Shown here: positions 42,717 through 53,220 of the stretch, one piece after another | Numbering within the stretch: position 1 is the stretch's first letter | Layout of the letters: each line of letters begins with the position of its first letter | Source of the DNA: Agreia sp. Leaf210 | GTDB taxonomy: Bacteria; Actinomycetota; Actinomycetes; Actinomycetales; Microbacteriaceae | Reading direction: 5' to 3' | Assembly (NCBI RefSeq): GCF_001421485.1 | Contig: NZ_LMKK01000002.1 | Span: 467,561 to 531,560 of the forward strand | DNA length: 64,000 bases | Translations under genes and position numbers: made by a program | The notes under the pieces: model-generated | What the model was told of the DNA's origin: nothing | What the model saw: only the letters and a program-made list of their open reading frames with translations | Databases searched by the model: none

Positions 42717-44315
42717 CTACGACCCGTGGCGTGCCACGAGTTCTCTCTTCAGCACTTTGCCGCTCGGCCCCATCGGCAGGGCTTCCACCACCGTGACCTC
42801 GCGCGGGTACTTGTATGCCGCGACGTGCTCCTCGGCGAACGCCACCAACTCGGCACCCGTCACGCTCGCGCCGGCGACGAGCACAACGGCCGCCACCACC
42901 TCCTGGCCGTGAACCTCGTGCGGAACGCCGTAGACCGCGGCCATCGACACCTCCGGATGCCCCGCCAACACCTCTTCGACCTCGCGGGGGTACACGTTGT
43001 AGCCGTTGCGCAGGATCATGTCCTTCTTGCGATCGAGAATGCGCAGGTACCCATCGTCGTCCTTCGTTCCGAGGTCGCCCGTACGGAACCAGCCGTCGAC
43101 GACCGCGCGTGCCGTGTCCTCCTGTCGATGCAGGTATCCCTTCATCAGGTTGTGCCCCCTGATCACGAGTTCGCCGAGCTCGCCTCGAGCGAGCAGCTCG
43201 ATCGCATCGTCGTTGTCGGCCCGGGCGATCTCGACATCCACACCCCAGATCGGCTTGCCGATCGTGCCCGGCCGCGGCGGCACCCCGCGCTGATTGAAGC
43301 TCGCCACGGGCGACGTCTCGGTCAACCCGTAGCCCTCGTGGATGTCGGCGCCGAATAGCTGCGTGAACCTGTCGATGATGGCGACGGGAATCGCGGCGCC
43401 TCCGGAGACCCCGTAGCGCAGCTTCGTCTCGACGGGCTCCGTGCCGACGGCGGCCAGGATGACCATGTACATGGTCGGCACGCCGAAGAAGATCGTGCAG
43501 CGGTGCCGCTTGATCAGCTCTATCGCCCCCGCTCCGTCGAACTTCGGCATCAGCACGATCGTGGCGCCCGCGCGAAAGCCCGTGTTAAGAACACATGTCT
43601 GACCGAAGGTGTGGAACAGAGGCAGACACCCGAGCAGCACATCGTCGCTTGTCATATCGAAGGTGTCGAGCAGCAGTGTGCTCGTCTGCTCCACGAGGGC
43701 GAAGTGGCTGCCCTCGGCGCCCTTCGGCGAGCCCGTCGTTCCGCTCGTATACAGAATGGTCGCCGTGTCGCTCGGCGCACAGGCCACGTACGTCTCGAGC
43801 GGAACCGCCTGCTCTGCGAGGTCTTCGAGGCGGTCGAAACCCACGGCATCCAGCGGCTCGTCGCCCGAGTGCGGCGGCATCATGAGCGAGACCACGTCGA
43901 CGCCCGCGAGCGCCGCCCCCTTCGCGCCCTCGGCGAGCAGCGGAGCCGAGCAGACGAGCAGCGTGGCGCCACTGTCGCGCAGCACGAAGGCGATCTCCTC
44001 GGCCTTGAGCAGCGCGTGGATGGGAACGACGATGCCGCCGAGCGCCAGGACCGCGTAGTAGACGCGGGGAAAGTCGGGCACGTTCGGGATCAGGATGGCG
44101 ACGGGGGCGCCCCGCTCGACTCCTCGATCGCGTAGAGCCCCGGCGTAGGCGAGCGTCTCCTCCCACAGAGTGGAGTAGCTGATGCTCTCTTCGCCCACGA
44201 TCAGGGCGGTCTTATCGGGCCGGCGTGCCGCCGTCTCGGCGAGGATGGCGGCGACCGAGACGGTCGCGTATCCCGTCTGCATGTCGGATGCGGCGGCGTG
44301 CGCGGGTGCGTTCAT
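42717..44315 (-). CDS. Fatty acid-CoA ligase (AMP-dependent synthetase)
   Basis: The 532-residue protein of the ANL superfamily activates a carboxylic acid through an adenylate and transfers it to CoA. Seen are the P-loop ILYTSGTTGSPKG, the GYGLTETSPVAS adenylation motif, WFRTGDLG, the hinge DRKKDMILRNGYNVYP and the catalytic Lys in LPMGPSGKVLKREL. It resembles long-chain acyl-CoA ligases, but chain length is not shown by sequence. GGAG lies about 7 nt before the ATG. Confidence 0.9.
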   Translation of the reverse strand: MNAPAHAAASDMQTGYATVSVAAILAETAARRPDKTALIVGEESISYSTLWEETLAYAGALRDRGVERGAPVAILIPNVPDFPRVYYAVLALGGIVVPIHALLKAEEIAFVLRDSGATLLVCSAPLLAEGAKGAALAGVDVVSLMMPPHSGDEPLDAVGFDRLEDLAEQAVPLETYVACAPSDTATILYTSGTTGSPKGAEGSHFALVEQTSTLLLDTFDMTSDDVLLGCLPLFHTFGQTCVLNTGFRAGATIVLMPKFDGAGAIELIKRHRCTIFFGVPTMYMVILAAVGTEPVETKLRYGVSGGAAIPVAIIDRFTQLFGADIHEGYGLTETSPVASFNQRGVPPRPGTIGKPIWGVDVEIARADNDDAIELLARGELGELVIRGHNLMKGYLHRQEDTARAVVDGWFRTGDLGTKDDDGYLRILDRKKDMILRNGYNVYPREVEEVLAGHPEVSMAAVYGVPHEVHGQEVVAAVVLVAGASVTGAELVAFAEEHVAAYKYPREVTVVEALPMGPSGKVLKRELVARHGS

Positions 44316-44462
44316 CTCGTTCTCCAGTCGTCATTGACCTCAAGACATCGAGGCTACGGCGGGGCGGGCCTGGAACCAAGACCGGCACGCGGGTGTGAAG
44401 CCGATGCCCACCGTTTAGACTGGGGGCGAATCCACCCGTCACTTCTCGAAAAGAGTTCTCCG

Positions 44463-44759
44463 GTGCCCACAATCGTCGTCGAGGTCATGCCCAAGGCCGA
44501 ACTTCTCGATCCCCAGGGCAAGGCCGTGCTCGGTGCCCTCACCCGCCTCGGGCAGTCGCAGTTCAGCTCGGTTCGCGTCGGCAAGCGCTTCGAGCTCACC
44601 GTCGACGGCGAGGTGACCGACGCGGTTCTCTCCGAGGTCAAGACGCTCGCCGACGAGATGCTGTCGAACTCGGTCATCGAAGACGTCGTCGGCATCCACG
44701 TCGTGGACACGCCCGCTGGCCCCGCCTCCGTGATCTCCGCCGCCGGGGCATCCGTCTGA
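44463..44759 (+). CDS. purS: FGAM synthase subunit PurS
   Basis: The 98-residue protein is the small structural subunit of the three-part FGAM synthase (PurL-PurQ-PurS). [25 protein letters not shown] and VRVGKRFEL are typical. The start is the GTG at 44463; the longer open frame is not protein-like. The stop overlaps the purQ ATG by one base (TGATG), so the two are translationally coupled. Confidence 0.93.
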   Translation: MPTIVVEVMPKAELLDPQGKAVLGALTRLGQSQFSSVRVGKRFELTVDGEVTDAVLSEVKTLADEMLSNSVIEDVVGIHVVDTPAGPASVISAAGASV

Positions 44760-45457
44760 TGCGCATCGGCGTCGTCACCTTCCCCGGTTCGCTCGACGAC
44801 CGCGACGCGCAGCGCGCCGTTCGCATCGCCGGCGCCGAGCCCGTCGCCCTCTGGCACGGCACCCACGACCTCGACGGCGTCGACGCCATCGTGCTTCCCG
44901 GGGGCTTCAGCTACGGCGACTACCTGCGCTGCGGTGCCATCGCGAGCCACTCGCCGATCATGGCCGAGGTCATCCAGGCCGCAGAGCGCGGCGTGCCCGT
45001 GCTCGGTATCTGCAACGGCTTCCAGATGCTCACCGAGGCGCACCTGCTGCCCGGCGGGCTCATCCGCAACGACCACGGCTCGTTCATCTGCCGTGATCAG
45101 CGCCTGCGTGTCGAGAACACGTCGACCGCGTGGAGCAACGGCTTCACCGATCGCCAAGAGATCACGATTCCGCTGAAGAACGGCGAAGGCGGCTTCATCG
45201 CGTCGGCCGCCGAGCTCGAGCGACTCGAGGGCGAGAACCACGTGGTCTTCCGCTACCTCGACGTGAACCCCAACGGCTCCCTCAACAACATCGCCGGCAT
45301 CACGAACGCGCGCGGCAACGTGGTCGGCCTCATGCCGCACCCCGAGCACGCGGTCGAGCCCGGCTTCGGCCCCGATACCCCGGATGCAATGCGCTCGGGA
45401 GTAGACGGCCTCACCTTCTTCACGTCGGCGCTCGAGGGCCTGCTCGCCCGCGCGTAG
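44759..45457 (+). CDS. purQ: FGAM synthase glutaminase subunit PurQ
   Basis: The 232-residue class-I glutamine amidotransferase supplies ammonia to PurL. The catalytic Cys lies in [11 protein letters not shown], and the His/Glu pair in [28 protein letters not shown] is diagnostic. It is coupled to purS, while purL lies 2.2 kb downstream beyond the sufSU genes. Confidence 0.96.
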   Translation: MRIGVVTFPGSLDDRDAQRAVRIAGAEPVALWHGTHDLDGVDAIVLPGGFSYGDYLRCGAIASHSPIMAEVIQAAERGVPVLGICNGFQMLTEAHLLPGGLIRNDHGSFICRDQRLRVENTSTAWSNGFTDRQEITIPLKNGEGGFIASAAELERLEGENHVVFRYLDVNPNGSLNNIAGITNARGNVVGLMPHPEHAVEPGFGPDTPDAMRSGVDGLTFFTSALEGLLARA

Positions 45458-45669
45458 TCCACGCGCGCCAGGTGCGGGCATCCATGTCGCCTTCGTGTCA
45501 GGAATCGACTCGGCGCAAAACGACTCACACTCACGCAGATGGGTGCTTATTCGACGAGTCGACGCCAGGGTCGGAATCGAGTCGGCGGAGAAGCACCCAA
45601 AGGCGCTCTCTTGGGCGCATTCGCGCCGAGTCAAGTGACCCCAGCTCGCGGAGAGGCTCAGACGCGGGG
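45458..45669. repeat. 212-bp intergenic region with nested inverted and direct repeats
   Basis: Between convergent purQ and sufU there is no gene. An outer inverted repeat GACTCGGCGC/GCGCCGAGTC (45507-45516/45623-45632) encloses an inner 9-bp repeat TGGGTGCTT/AAGCACCCA (45540-45548/45591-45599). GGAATCGASTCGGCG occurs twice as a direct repeat (45501-45515 and 45573-45587). The RNA could fold into a long branched structure in either direction. It may terminate both genes or be a mobile palindromic element. Confidence 0.55.
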
Positions 45670-47468
<1,799 letters not shown>

Positions 47469-47616
47469 TCAACTTTCACTGGTTCGGGAGGTGGCGCGGG
47501 CGAACCCGACGTCTAACGCTACTTCGTCAGAGCAAACCCCGCCCCGGGCCGCGGCATTCCCGGGGCCGATAGGATTGAGGCGCTCACCGCCTGCCCCACT
47601 AAGGAGCCTTTTCCGC

Positions 47617-49941
47617 GTGTCTGAATCCGCTGCCGTCACCTCCGCCCGCGCCGCCGCCGATACCGTGCAGAATGCGATCGACACTCCAGACCGGGAGCAG
47701 CCGTACGCGGCGCTCGGCATGAAGCCCGATGAGTACGCCAAGGTACGCGAGATTCTGGGCCGCCGCCCCACCTCGGGCGAGCTCGCCATGTACTCGGTGA
47801 TGTGGAGTGAGCACTGCTCGTACAAGAGCTCGAAGATCTACCTGCGCCAGTTCGGCGAGAAGGTCACGCCCAAGATGAAGCAGAACCTCATGGTGGGCAT
47901 GGGCGAGAACGCCGGCGTGGTCGACGTGGGCGAGGGCTGGGCCGTCACCTTCAAGATCGAGAGCCACAACCACCCCAGCTACATCGAGCCGTTCCAGGGT
48001 GCCGCCACCGGCGTCGGCGGCATCGTGCGCGACATCATCTCGATGGGTGCGCGACCCGTGGCCGTGATGGATGCGTTGCGCTTCGGCGACATCTCAGACC
48101 CCGACACGGCGCGCGTCGTGCACGGCGTGGTCTCGGGCATCTCGTTCTACGGCAACTGCCTCGGCCTGCCGAACATCGGTGGAGAGACCTGGTTCGACCC
48201 GGTATATCAGGGCAACCCGCTCGTGAACGCGCTGAGCGTCGGCGTGCTGCGCCACGAAGACCTGCACCTCGCCAACGCGCGCGGCGTGGGCAACAAGGTC
48301 GTGCTCTTCGGGGCCCGCACCGGCGGCGACGGCATCGGCGGAGCATCCATTCTCGCGTCTGACACGTTCTCTGCTGGCGGCCCCACCAAGCGCCCCGCAG
48401 TTCAGGTGGGCGACCCCTTCGCAGAGAAGGTGCTCATCGAGTGCTGCCTCGAGCTGTTCCGCGAGAAGCTCGTCGAGGGCATCCAAGACCTGGGCGCCGC
48501 GGGAATCTCGTGCGCGACCAGCGAACTCGCCTCCAACGGCGACGGCGGCATGTTCATCGAACTCGAGAAGGTGCTGCTGCGCGACCCCTCGCTCACCGCA
48601 GAAGAGATTCTGATGTCCGAGAGCCAGGAGCGCATGATGGCCGTCGTGACCCCCGAGAAGCTCGAGGGCTTCTTGAAGGTCGTCGAGAAGTGGGATGTCG
48701 AGACCAGCGTTCTCGGCGAGGTCACCGACACGGGCCGCCTGATCATCAACTGGCACGGCGAGGAGATCGTCAATGTCGAGCCGCGCACCGTGGCCGTCGA
48801 CGGGCCCGTCTACACGCGTCCTGTCGCCTACCCGAGCTGGATCGACGCTCTGCAGGCCGACACCGCTGCCACGCTCCCCCGCGCCACGACATCGGCCGAG
48901 CTGCGCGAGCAGCTGCTGCGCCTGCTGGGGTCGCCGAATCTCGCCGACCCGAGCTGGATCACGAACCAGTACGACCGCTACGTGCTCGGAAACACGGCGC
49001 TCAGCTTCCCCGACGACGGCGGCATGATCCGCGTCGACGAGGAGTCGGGGCTCGGTTTCGCGATCGCGACGGATGCCAACGGCCGTTATTGCCAGCTCGA
49101 CCCGTACCAGGGCGCGCAGCTGGCCCTGGCCGAGGCTTACCGCAACGTTGCCGCGACCGGCGCGACCCCCGTCGCCGTCTCCGACTGCCTCAACTTCGGT
49201 TCGCCCGAAGACCCCGAGGTCATGTGGCAGTTCTCGAAGGCCGTCGAGGGCCTGGCCGACGGTTGCCTCGAGCTCGAGATCCCCGTCACCGGTGGCAACG
49301 TCTCGTTCTACAACCAGACCGGCACCAAGCCGATCCACCCGACGCCGGTGGTCGCCATTCTCGGCGTGATCGACGACGTGGCCAAGCGCATCCCGAGCGG
49401 CTGGCAAGACGAGGGCAACAACATCTACCTGCTCGGCACCACGACCGAGGAGTTCGACGGATCGGCCTGGGCCGGCGTCGTGCACGACCACCTCGGTGGA
49501 CGCCCGCCCGCGGTCTCGCTCGCGAACGAGGCGACCCTGGCCGGCCTGCTCGCCGCGGGAGCCCAGCAGTCGATCATCGCCTCGGCACACGACCTCTCTG
49601 ACGGCGGACTCGCCACCGCCCTGGTCGAGAGCGTCATGCGCTTCGGTGTGGGCGCTCGCGTCTTCCTCGACGAGCTGATGCTGCGCGACGGGGTCGACAT
49701 CACGACCGCACTCTTCTCCGAGACCACGGGCCGCGTGCTCGTCAGCGTTCCGCGCGAAGACGACGTGAAGTTCATCGGCCTGTGCGAGGGTCGCGGTTAC
49801 CCGGTGATCCGGGTCGGCGTGACCGACTCGACAGAGCCCGGCATCAGCATCCAGGGCCAGTTCGACGTGTCGCTCGACGAGCTTCGCGGCACCCACCGGG
49901 CAACGCTGCAGCAGCACTTCGGAGACGTCGTCGGTTACTGA
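47617..49941 (+). CDS. purL: FGAM synthase large subunit PurL (small-type)
   Basis: The 774-residue protein is the synthetase subunit that works with PurS and PurQ. Typical blocks include [40 protein letters not shown] and [13 protein letters not shown]-like [12 protein letters not shown]. The start is the GTG at 47617, with AAGGAG 10 nt upstream. Its length fits the form that needs separate PurS and PurQ. A hairpin follows the stop. Confidence 0.96.
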   Translation: MSESAAVTSARAAADTVQNAIDTPDREQPYAALGMKPDEYAKVREILGRRPTSGELAMYSVMWSEHCSYKSSKIYLRQFGEKVTPKMKQNLMVGMGENAGVVDVGEGWAVTFKIESHNHPSYIEPFQGAATGVGGIVRDIISMGARPVAVMDALRFGDISDPDTARVVHGVVSGISFYGNCLGLPNIGGETWFDPVYQGNPLVNALSVGVLRHEDLHLANARGVGNKVVLFGARTGGDGIGGASILASDTFSAGGPTKRPAVQVGDPFAEKVLIECCLELFREKLVEGIQDLGAAGISCATSELASNGDGGMFIELEKVLLRDPSLTAEEILMSESQERMMAVVTPEKLEGFLKVVEKWDVETSVLGEVTDTGRLIINWHGEEIVNVEPRTVAVDGPVYTRPVAYPSWIDALQADTAATLPRATTSAELREQLLRLLGSPNLADPSWITNQYDRYVLGNTALSFPDDGGMIRVDEESGLGFAIATDANGRYCQLDPYQGAQLALAEAYRNVAATGATPVAVSDCLNFGSPEDPEVMWQFSKAVEGLADGCLELEIPVTGGNVSFYNQTGTKPIHPTPVVAILGVIDDVAKRIPSGWQDEGNNIYLLGTTTEEFDGSAWAGVVHDHLGGRPPAVSLANEATLAGLLAAGAQQSIIASAHDLSDGGLATALVESVMRFGVGARVFLDELMLRDGVDITTALFSETTGRVLVSVPREDDVKFIGLCEGRGYPVIRVGVTDSTEPGISIQGQFDVSLDELRGTHRATLQQHFGDVVGY

Positions 49942-49962
49942 GGCTCCGGCCGCATCGACGGC

Positions 49963-49980
49963 ATGGGGAGTTCTCCCCAT
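49963..49980 (+). terminator. Hairpin after purL
   Basis: ATGGGGAG-TT-CTCCCCAT forms a compact stem (49963-49970/49973-49980) 22 bp past the purL stop and upstream of the WXG gene. No U-tract follows. Confidence 0.5.
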
Positions 49981-50050
49981 CGAAGTCGACCGGCCGCGAA
50001 GCTAGCCTGAACCGACAACAACACGCTCGAATTCGGCACGGAGGATCACG

Positions 50051-51052
50051 ATGGCACAAGGGTTCTACGGCGCGGATCCGGAACAGCTGCGGGCCCTGGC
50101 GAAGCAGTTCTCGTCGGGCTCGAACCAGATCCGCTCGTCGCTCGAGACGGTGTCGTCTCTCGTGAACTCCACGCAGAGCTGGCAGGGCCCCGACGCGAGC
50201 GCATTCCAGCAGCGCTGGAACTCTCAGGTCAAGCAGCTGGGCAACACGGTCGTGCACGCCCTCGAGCTCGGTTCGACGACGCTCATCAAGAACGCCGACG
50301 AGCAGACCGCCACGAGCCAGGTCGACGGTGGAGCGGGTGGCAGCGGGCCGAGTGGGGCCGGACATTCCGGTCCGAAGTCCCCGGGTAGCGCCGACAGCCC
50401 CTGGGATTCGTTTAAAGACGGTTGGGGCATCTATCAGCTCGCCCAGAACGTCGTGAGGGTGCCTCGCGACGTGTACGGCATGAAGTGGCTGATCGATCAT
50501 GGCAAAGACATCGCCAGCAAATACGAGTGGTCCAGAATTCCTGGACGAAGCGCTCCCTTCAACCTGCTCGACTCCGCGAACGACTTGGTGAGCCTCGACA
50601 ACCTCAACAAGTACTTCCCCAAGCTCAACATCGCTGACGACGTTCTCGACGCGAGCACCGGACTCTCCAAGCTCACAAACGGAGCCTTGGACTTCGTGGG
50701 AAACGGTGGACTCGGAAAAGGCCTGGGCGTGCTGGGCGTCGGCCTCGACGCATACGACGCTGTCAACAGTGCGGCCAAGGGTGAATACGGCGACGCCGCC
50801 TGGTCGACGACCAAGGCCGCCTTGGGGGCCGCTTCGTTCCTCCCCCCTCCCGTCGGCACAGTGGCAGCGGTGGCAAGCATCGGAATCGCCGTCTACGAGA
50901 TCCCTGCCGTGAAGGAGTTCGTCGACAACGGGGCCAAGGCCGTCGCCGACACGGTGTCTAACGCGGTGAAAGACCCCGGCAAGTTCGCGAACGATGTTGC
51001 AAACAATCTGAAGGATGCGGGGGAAGGCGTGAAGAACTTCCTCGGTTTGTAA
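50051..51052 (+). CDS. WXG100-domain protein with long hydrophobic C-terminus (type VII secretion candidate)
   Basis: Residues 1-95 form a WXG100-like helical hairpin, with QLRALAKQFSSGSNQIRSSLETVSSLV, the turn SWQGPDAS and FQQRWNSQVKQLGNT. A Gly/Ser/Pro linker (about 98-118) joins it to a 215-residue domain ending in Gly/Ala-rich hydrophobic stretches (LGKGLGVLGVGLDAYDAV, GTVAAVASIGIAVYEI). This layout, a secretion domain followed by a longer effector part, recalls LXG-type or polymorphic-toxin substrates of ESX systems. No ESX machinery is in the window and I do not recognise the C-terminal domain. Three short genes follow. The total length is 333 residues. Confidence 0.75.
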   Translation: MAQGFYGADPEQLRALAKQFSSGSNQIRSSLETVSSLVNSTQSWQGPDASAFQQRWNSQVKQLGNTVVHALELGSTTLIKNADEQTATSQVDGGAGGSGPSGAGHSGPKSPGSADSPWDSFKDGWGIYQLAQNVVRVPRDVYGMKWLIDHGKDIASKYEWSRIPGRSAPFNLLDSANDLVSLDNLNKYFPKLNIADDVLDASTGLSKLTNGALDFVGNGGLGKGLGVLGVGLDAYDAVNSAAKGEYGDAAWSTTKAALGAASFLPPPVGTVAAVASIGIAVYEIPAVKEFVDNGAKAVADTVSNAVKDPGKFANDVANNLKDAGEGVKNFLGL

Positions 51053-51080
51053 GCTCTAATTGCCCCGAAAGGACTACCTG

Positions 51081-51728
51081 ATGACTGACCAGACCGTGGA
51101 GACGACCGCCGACGCTGTCGGTTTCGGCTACGCCGAGATCGCCTACCTGCTCAAGCGCGTCTCGACCCCCGAAGCCGAGATGAGCGCGCGAGTGCTGCGC
51201 CTGACAGAAGAGATGCAATCCGACACTCTTCCTATTGCGGGCGCGTCCTCCCTCCTTGGCCGGGGTTTCGCCACCGTCGTCGACGATGAGATCGAGGTTG
51301 AAGACGCGGCGCTGCCAGTCGCGTACGCCCTCGGACGCGCCACACTCTGGACTGAGATCACTCTCATCCACCATGAGATCGCTGACACGGTGGTGCACGT
51401 CGAGTCCGATCCCGTCAAGCTGCTGATGCAGCCGCGCACTCTTCTCACCTGGTTCGTCTTTGCTCAAGATCCCGATGTATCCGGCCCCGACGCCGAACTC
51501 GAGATCGTGCAAGAGCACGTACGACAGTATCCGGAAGGCACCGCCATGCTGCGTGCCCGCATCAGCGGGGCCGAGTCCCTTCTGCTGGTTCGACCTGACG
51601 CTGGAAAATGGGCCGTCGGCACGGTCATCGAGGGCGAATCCGACGTGGTGGAGCGTACCGGCCTCACCGACCGCGAACTGCGTGATGCGATCGCCGAGCT
51701 CCGGAACACCCTGGTTGCCATGCCATGA
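51081..51728 (+). CDS. Hypothetical protein linked to the WXG gene
   Basis: This 215-residue soluble, acidic alpha/beta protein starts MTDQTVETTADAVGFGYAEIAYLL. AAAGGA lies 8 nt before the ATG at 51081. It follows the WXG gene by 28 bp and overlaps the next gene by 4 bp. It could be a chaperone or partner of the WXG protein, much as EspG works with PE/PPE proteins, but I see no clear sequence similarity to EspG. Confidence 0.65.
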   Translation: MTDQTVETTADAVGFGYAEIAYLLKRVSTPEAEMSARVLRLTEEMQSDTLPIAGASSLLGRGFATVVDDEIEVEDAALPVAYALGRATLWTEITLIHHEIADTVVHVESDPVKLLMQPRTLLTWFVFAQDPDVSGPDAELEIVQEHVRQYPEGTAMLRARISGAESLLLVRPDAGKWAVGTVIEGESDVVERTGLTDRELRDAIAELRNTLVAMP

Positions 51729-52153
51729 CCGACAACCAGCCACGCAGACGAAGGGGCTACTTCGCGCGTCTCTCCGAAGCCGATGCCGCCGCCCGTGGGC
51801 TGACTGTCGAGGAGTACGGCGTCTACAAGGGCAGCAGATACAGTCTGGCTGGGACCGTGACCTCTGCGGGTGGACTGCTCGCTCTGTCGATCATCCTCAC
51901 CGCGGCCGCCGTTGGTGTCGGCGTCCTGTTAGCAATGGTGGCGGCCCAAGACGCCGGTCTCCTACCCAAGCCGGAGAAATCCACGCCCTGGGAGCCCTAT
52001 ATGTGGGTCACCTACATTGGATTCCTGGCATTCCCCATCATCTCGTGGGTCTACTACGCCAAAGAGCGTCGCGCGCAGAAGCTGCGGATAGCGCGTGGGC
52101 TACCCCGTACGCTACCGAACAGAGACACCGTGCCTCAGCGAGGCCACTCGTGA
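51725..52153 (+). CDS. Two-helix membrane protein in the WXG operon
   Basis: The 142-residue protein has a polar N-terminal part (RRRRGYFARLSEADAAARGLTVEEYGVYKGS) and two membrane helices (GLLALSIILTAAAVGVGVLLAMV and YMWVTYIGFLAFPIISWVYYA), then a basic tail. Both ends should be cytoplasmic. It overlaps the previous gene (ATGA). By position it could be an immunity protein for a membrane-active WXG effector; this is a guess from context. Confidence 0.65.
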   Translation: MTDNQPRRRRGYFARLSEADAAARGLTVEEYGVYKGSRYSLAGTVTSAGGLLALSIILTAAAVGVGVLLAMVAAQDAGLLPKPEKSTPWEPYMWVTYIGFLAFPIISWVYYAKERRAQKLRIARGLPRTLPNRDTVPQRGHS

Positions 52154-52183
52154 GAGAGTATCTCGAGAGAAAGAGACCCACAC

Positions 52184-52321
52184 ATGCCCATTGAACTTGC
52201 CCAGACCGGACTATCCGTCTCGACCTATATCGTGCTCGGACTCGTGGTGCTTCTCGTCGGAGCAGCACTCTTCATCGTGGCCCGCGCTCTGCGCCGCCAC
52301 AACAAGAACAATCAGCTCTAG
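52184..52321 (+). CDS. 45-residue LAQTG transmembrane micro-protein
   Basis: The frame encodes MPIELAQTGLSVS, one membrane helix (about residues 14-36) and the basic tail RRHNKNNQL. LAQTG (5-9), helix and Arg/Lys tail together are exactly a class-E sortase sorting signal, but no protein precedes it. The Shine-Dalgarno is only moderate (GAGAAAGAG). It starts 30 bp after the preceding gene, in the same direction. The charge pattern predicts the N-terminus outside. It may be a free sorting signal, a regulator of sortase or a remnant of a larger gene. Confidence 0.55.
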   Translation: MPIELAQTGLSVSTYIVLGLVVLLVGAALFIVARALRRHNKNNQL

Positions 52322-52335
52322 GCTGCGCGAGCCTA
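52319..52335. terminator. Compact hairpin over two convergent stops
   Basis: TAGGCT/AGCCTA (52319-52324/52330-52335) with a 5-nt loop includes the stop codons of both the LAQTG micro-gene and the chorismate mutase gene. A short 6-bp stem makes strong termination doubtful. Confidence 0.4.
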
Positions 52336-52647
52336 CTCGCCTTCGCCGGCGATGCGGCGGTGGTGGTGGATGACCTCGGCCACGATGAAGTTCAAGAACT
52401 TCTCGGCCAGGTCGGGGTCGAGGTGCGACTCCTCGGCCAGTGCGCGGAGACGCTTGATCTGACGGGCCTCGCGATCGAGGTCGGCCGGTGGCAGACCGTT
52501 GGCGGCCTTGAGCTCGCCTACTCCCTGCGTGAACTTGAACCGCTCGGCGAGAAGGTGGATCAGGGCTGCATCGATGTTGTCGATCGACTGCCTGATGGCT
52601 TCGAGCTTGCGGAGTGCATCGTCGGGTGCGGTGGCTGTGTCAGACAT
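52333..52647 (-). CDS. Chorismate mutase, AroQ class
   Basis: The 104-residue all-helical protein converts chorismate to prephenate. LRKLEAIRQSIDNIDAALIHLLAERFKFTQGVGELKAANGLPPADLDREARQ matches the AroQ helix 1 and the loop with the active-site Arg and Lys. This is the short actinobacterial form, which in Mycobacterium and Corynebacterium is activated by complex formation with DAHP synthase; that enzyme is not in the window. Confidence 0.9.
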   Translation of the reverse strand: MSDTATAPDDALRKLEAIRQSIDNIDAALIHLLAERFKFTQGVGELKAANGLPPADLDREARQIKRLRALAEESHLDPDLAEKFLNFIVAEVIHHHRRIAGEGE

Positions 52648-52676
52648 AACCAGAACTTTAGCGCCCTCAGCAAGTG

Positions 52677-52725
52677 CGTTCCCTGAGCCTGGCGAAGGGA
52701 TGCCCTCCGGCAGGCTCAGGGAACG
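52677..52725. repeat. REP-like 15-bp hairpin with CCTGAGCCTGGCGAAGGG core
   Basis: A perfect 15-bp stem CGTTCCCTGAGCCTG/CAGGCTCAGGGAACG (52677-52691/52711-52725) has a 19-nt loop containing an inner GGG/CCC. The words CCTGAGCC and GCGAAGGG belong to a palindromic element that is dispersed in many bacterial genomes. It lies 10 bp past the ohr stop and may also act as its terminator. Confidence 0.65.
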
Positions 52726-52734
52726 ACGGGGATG

Positions 52735-53157
52735 CTATTCGACGATGTTGAGGACCACGGGGACGTTGCCCGAGATCGCCTTCGAGTAAGGGCAGATGTC
52801 GCGGTGAGCGGTCTCGGCGATCGTGCGCGCCTCGTCTGCCGTGACGTTCGGGATGTAGATGTCGAGTTCGGCCGCGATCTCGAATCCGGTGTCGGCGCTC
52901 GGGCCGATCGAGACGCTGGCTGAGACGGCCGCATCCTTCGTGTCGAGCTTCATCTCGCGACCCACGGCGTGAACCGCGCCGAGGAAGCAGGCCGAGTAGC
53001 CGGCGGCGAAAAGCTGCTCGGGGTTCGTACCCTCGCCGCTTCCGCCCATCTCGACGGGGGGCCGGGTGTCGAAGTCGAGGCGGTCGTCTTCGCTTCGAAC
53101 GTGGCCATCGCGGCCACCGCCAGATGCGTGGGCAATTGCAGTGTAGAGAGCGTCCAT
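52735..53157 (-). CDS. Organic hydroperoxide resistance protein (Ohr/OsmC family)
   Basis: The 140-residue thiol peroxidase reduces organic hydroperoxides. Both catalytic Cys are present, in FAAGYSACFLGAV and HRDICPYSKAISGNV, with the Ohr-type head MDALYTAIAHASGGGRDGHV. The ATG at 53157 gives the usual length; a GTG two codons earlier is possible. No OhrR-type regulator is adjacent. The gene lies between chorismate mutase and a GNAT gene on the same strand. Confidence 0.92.
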   Translation of the reverse strand: MDALYTAIAHASGGGRDGHVRSEDDRLDFDTRPPVEMGGSGEGTNPEQLFAAGYSACFLGAVHAVGREMKLDTKDAAVSASVSIGPSADTGFEIAAELDIYIPNVTADEARTIAETAHRDICPYSKAISGNVPVVLNIVE

Positions 53158-53220
53158 AGACACCAGTCCACCACGAAACGGCGTCGGATGCAGCGTCGAA
53201 AGGATGTGTCTTTCCAGGGA

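Noticed and set aside
45458-45669. A tRNA or tmRNA fold in the repeat-rich gap
   Set aside because: No acceptor stem with T-loop GTTCGA-type sequence or CCA-compatible end was found; the repeats pair differently.
48094-49980. 628-residue open frame on the minus strand opposite purL
   Set aside because: It is the complement of a highly conserved gene in high-GC DNA, rich in Arg, Val, Gly and His with no recognisable domain.
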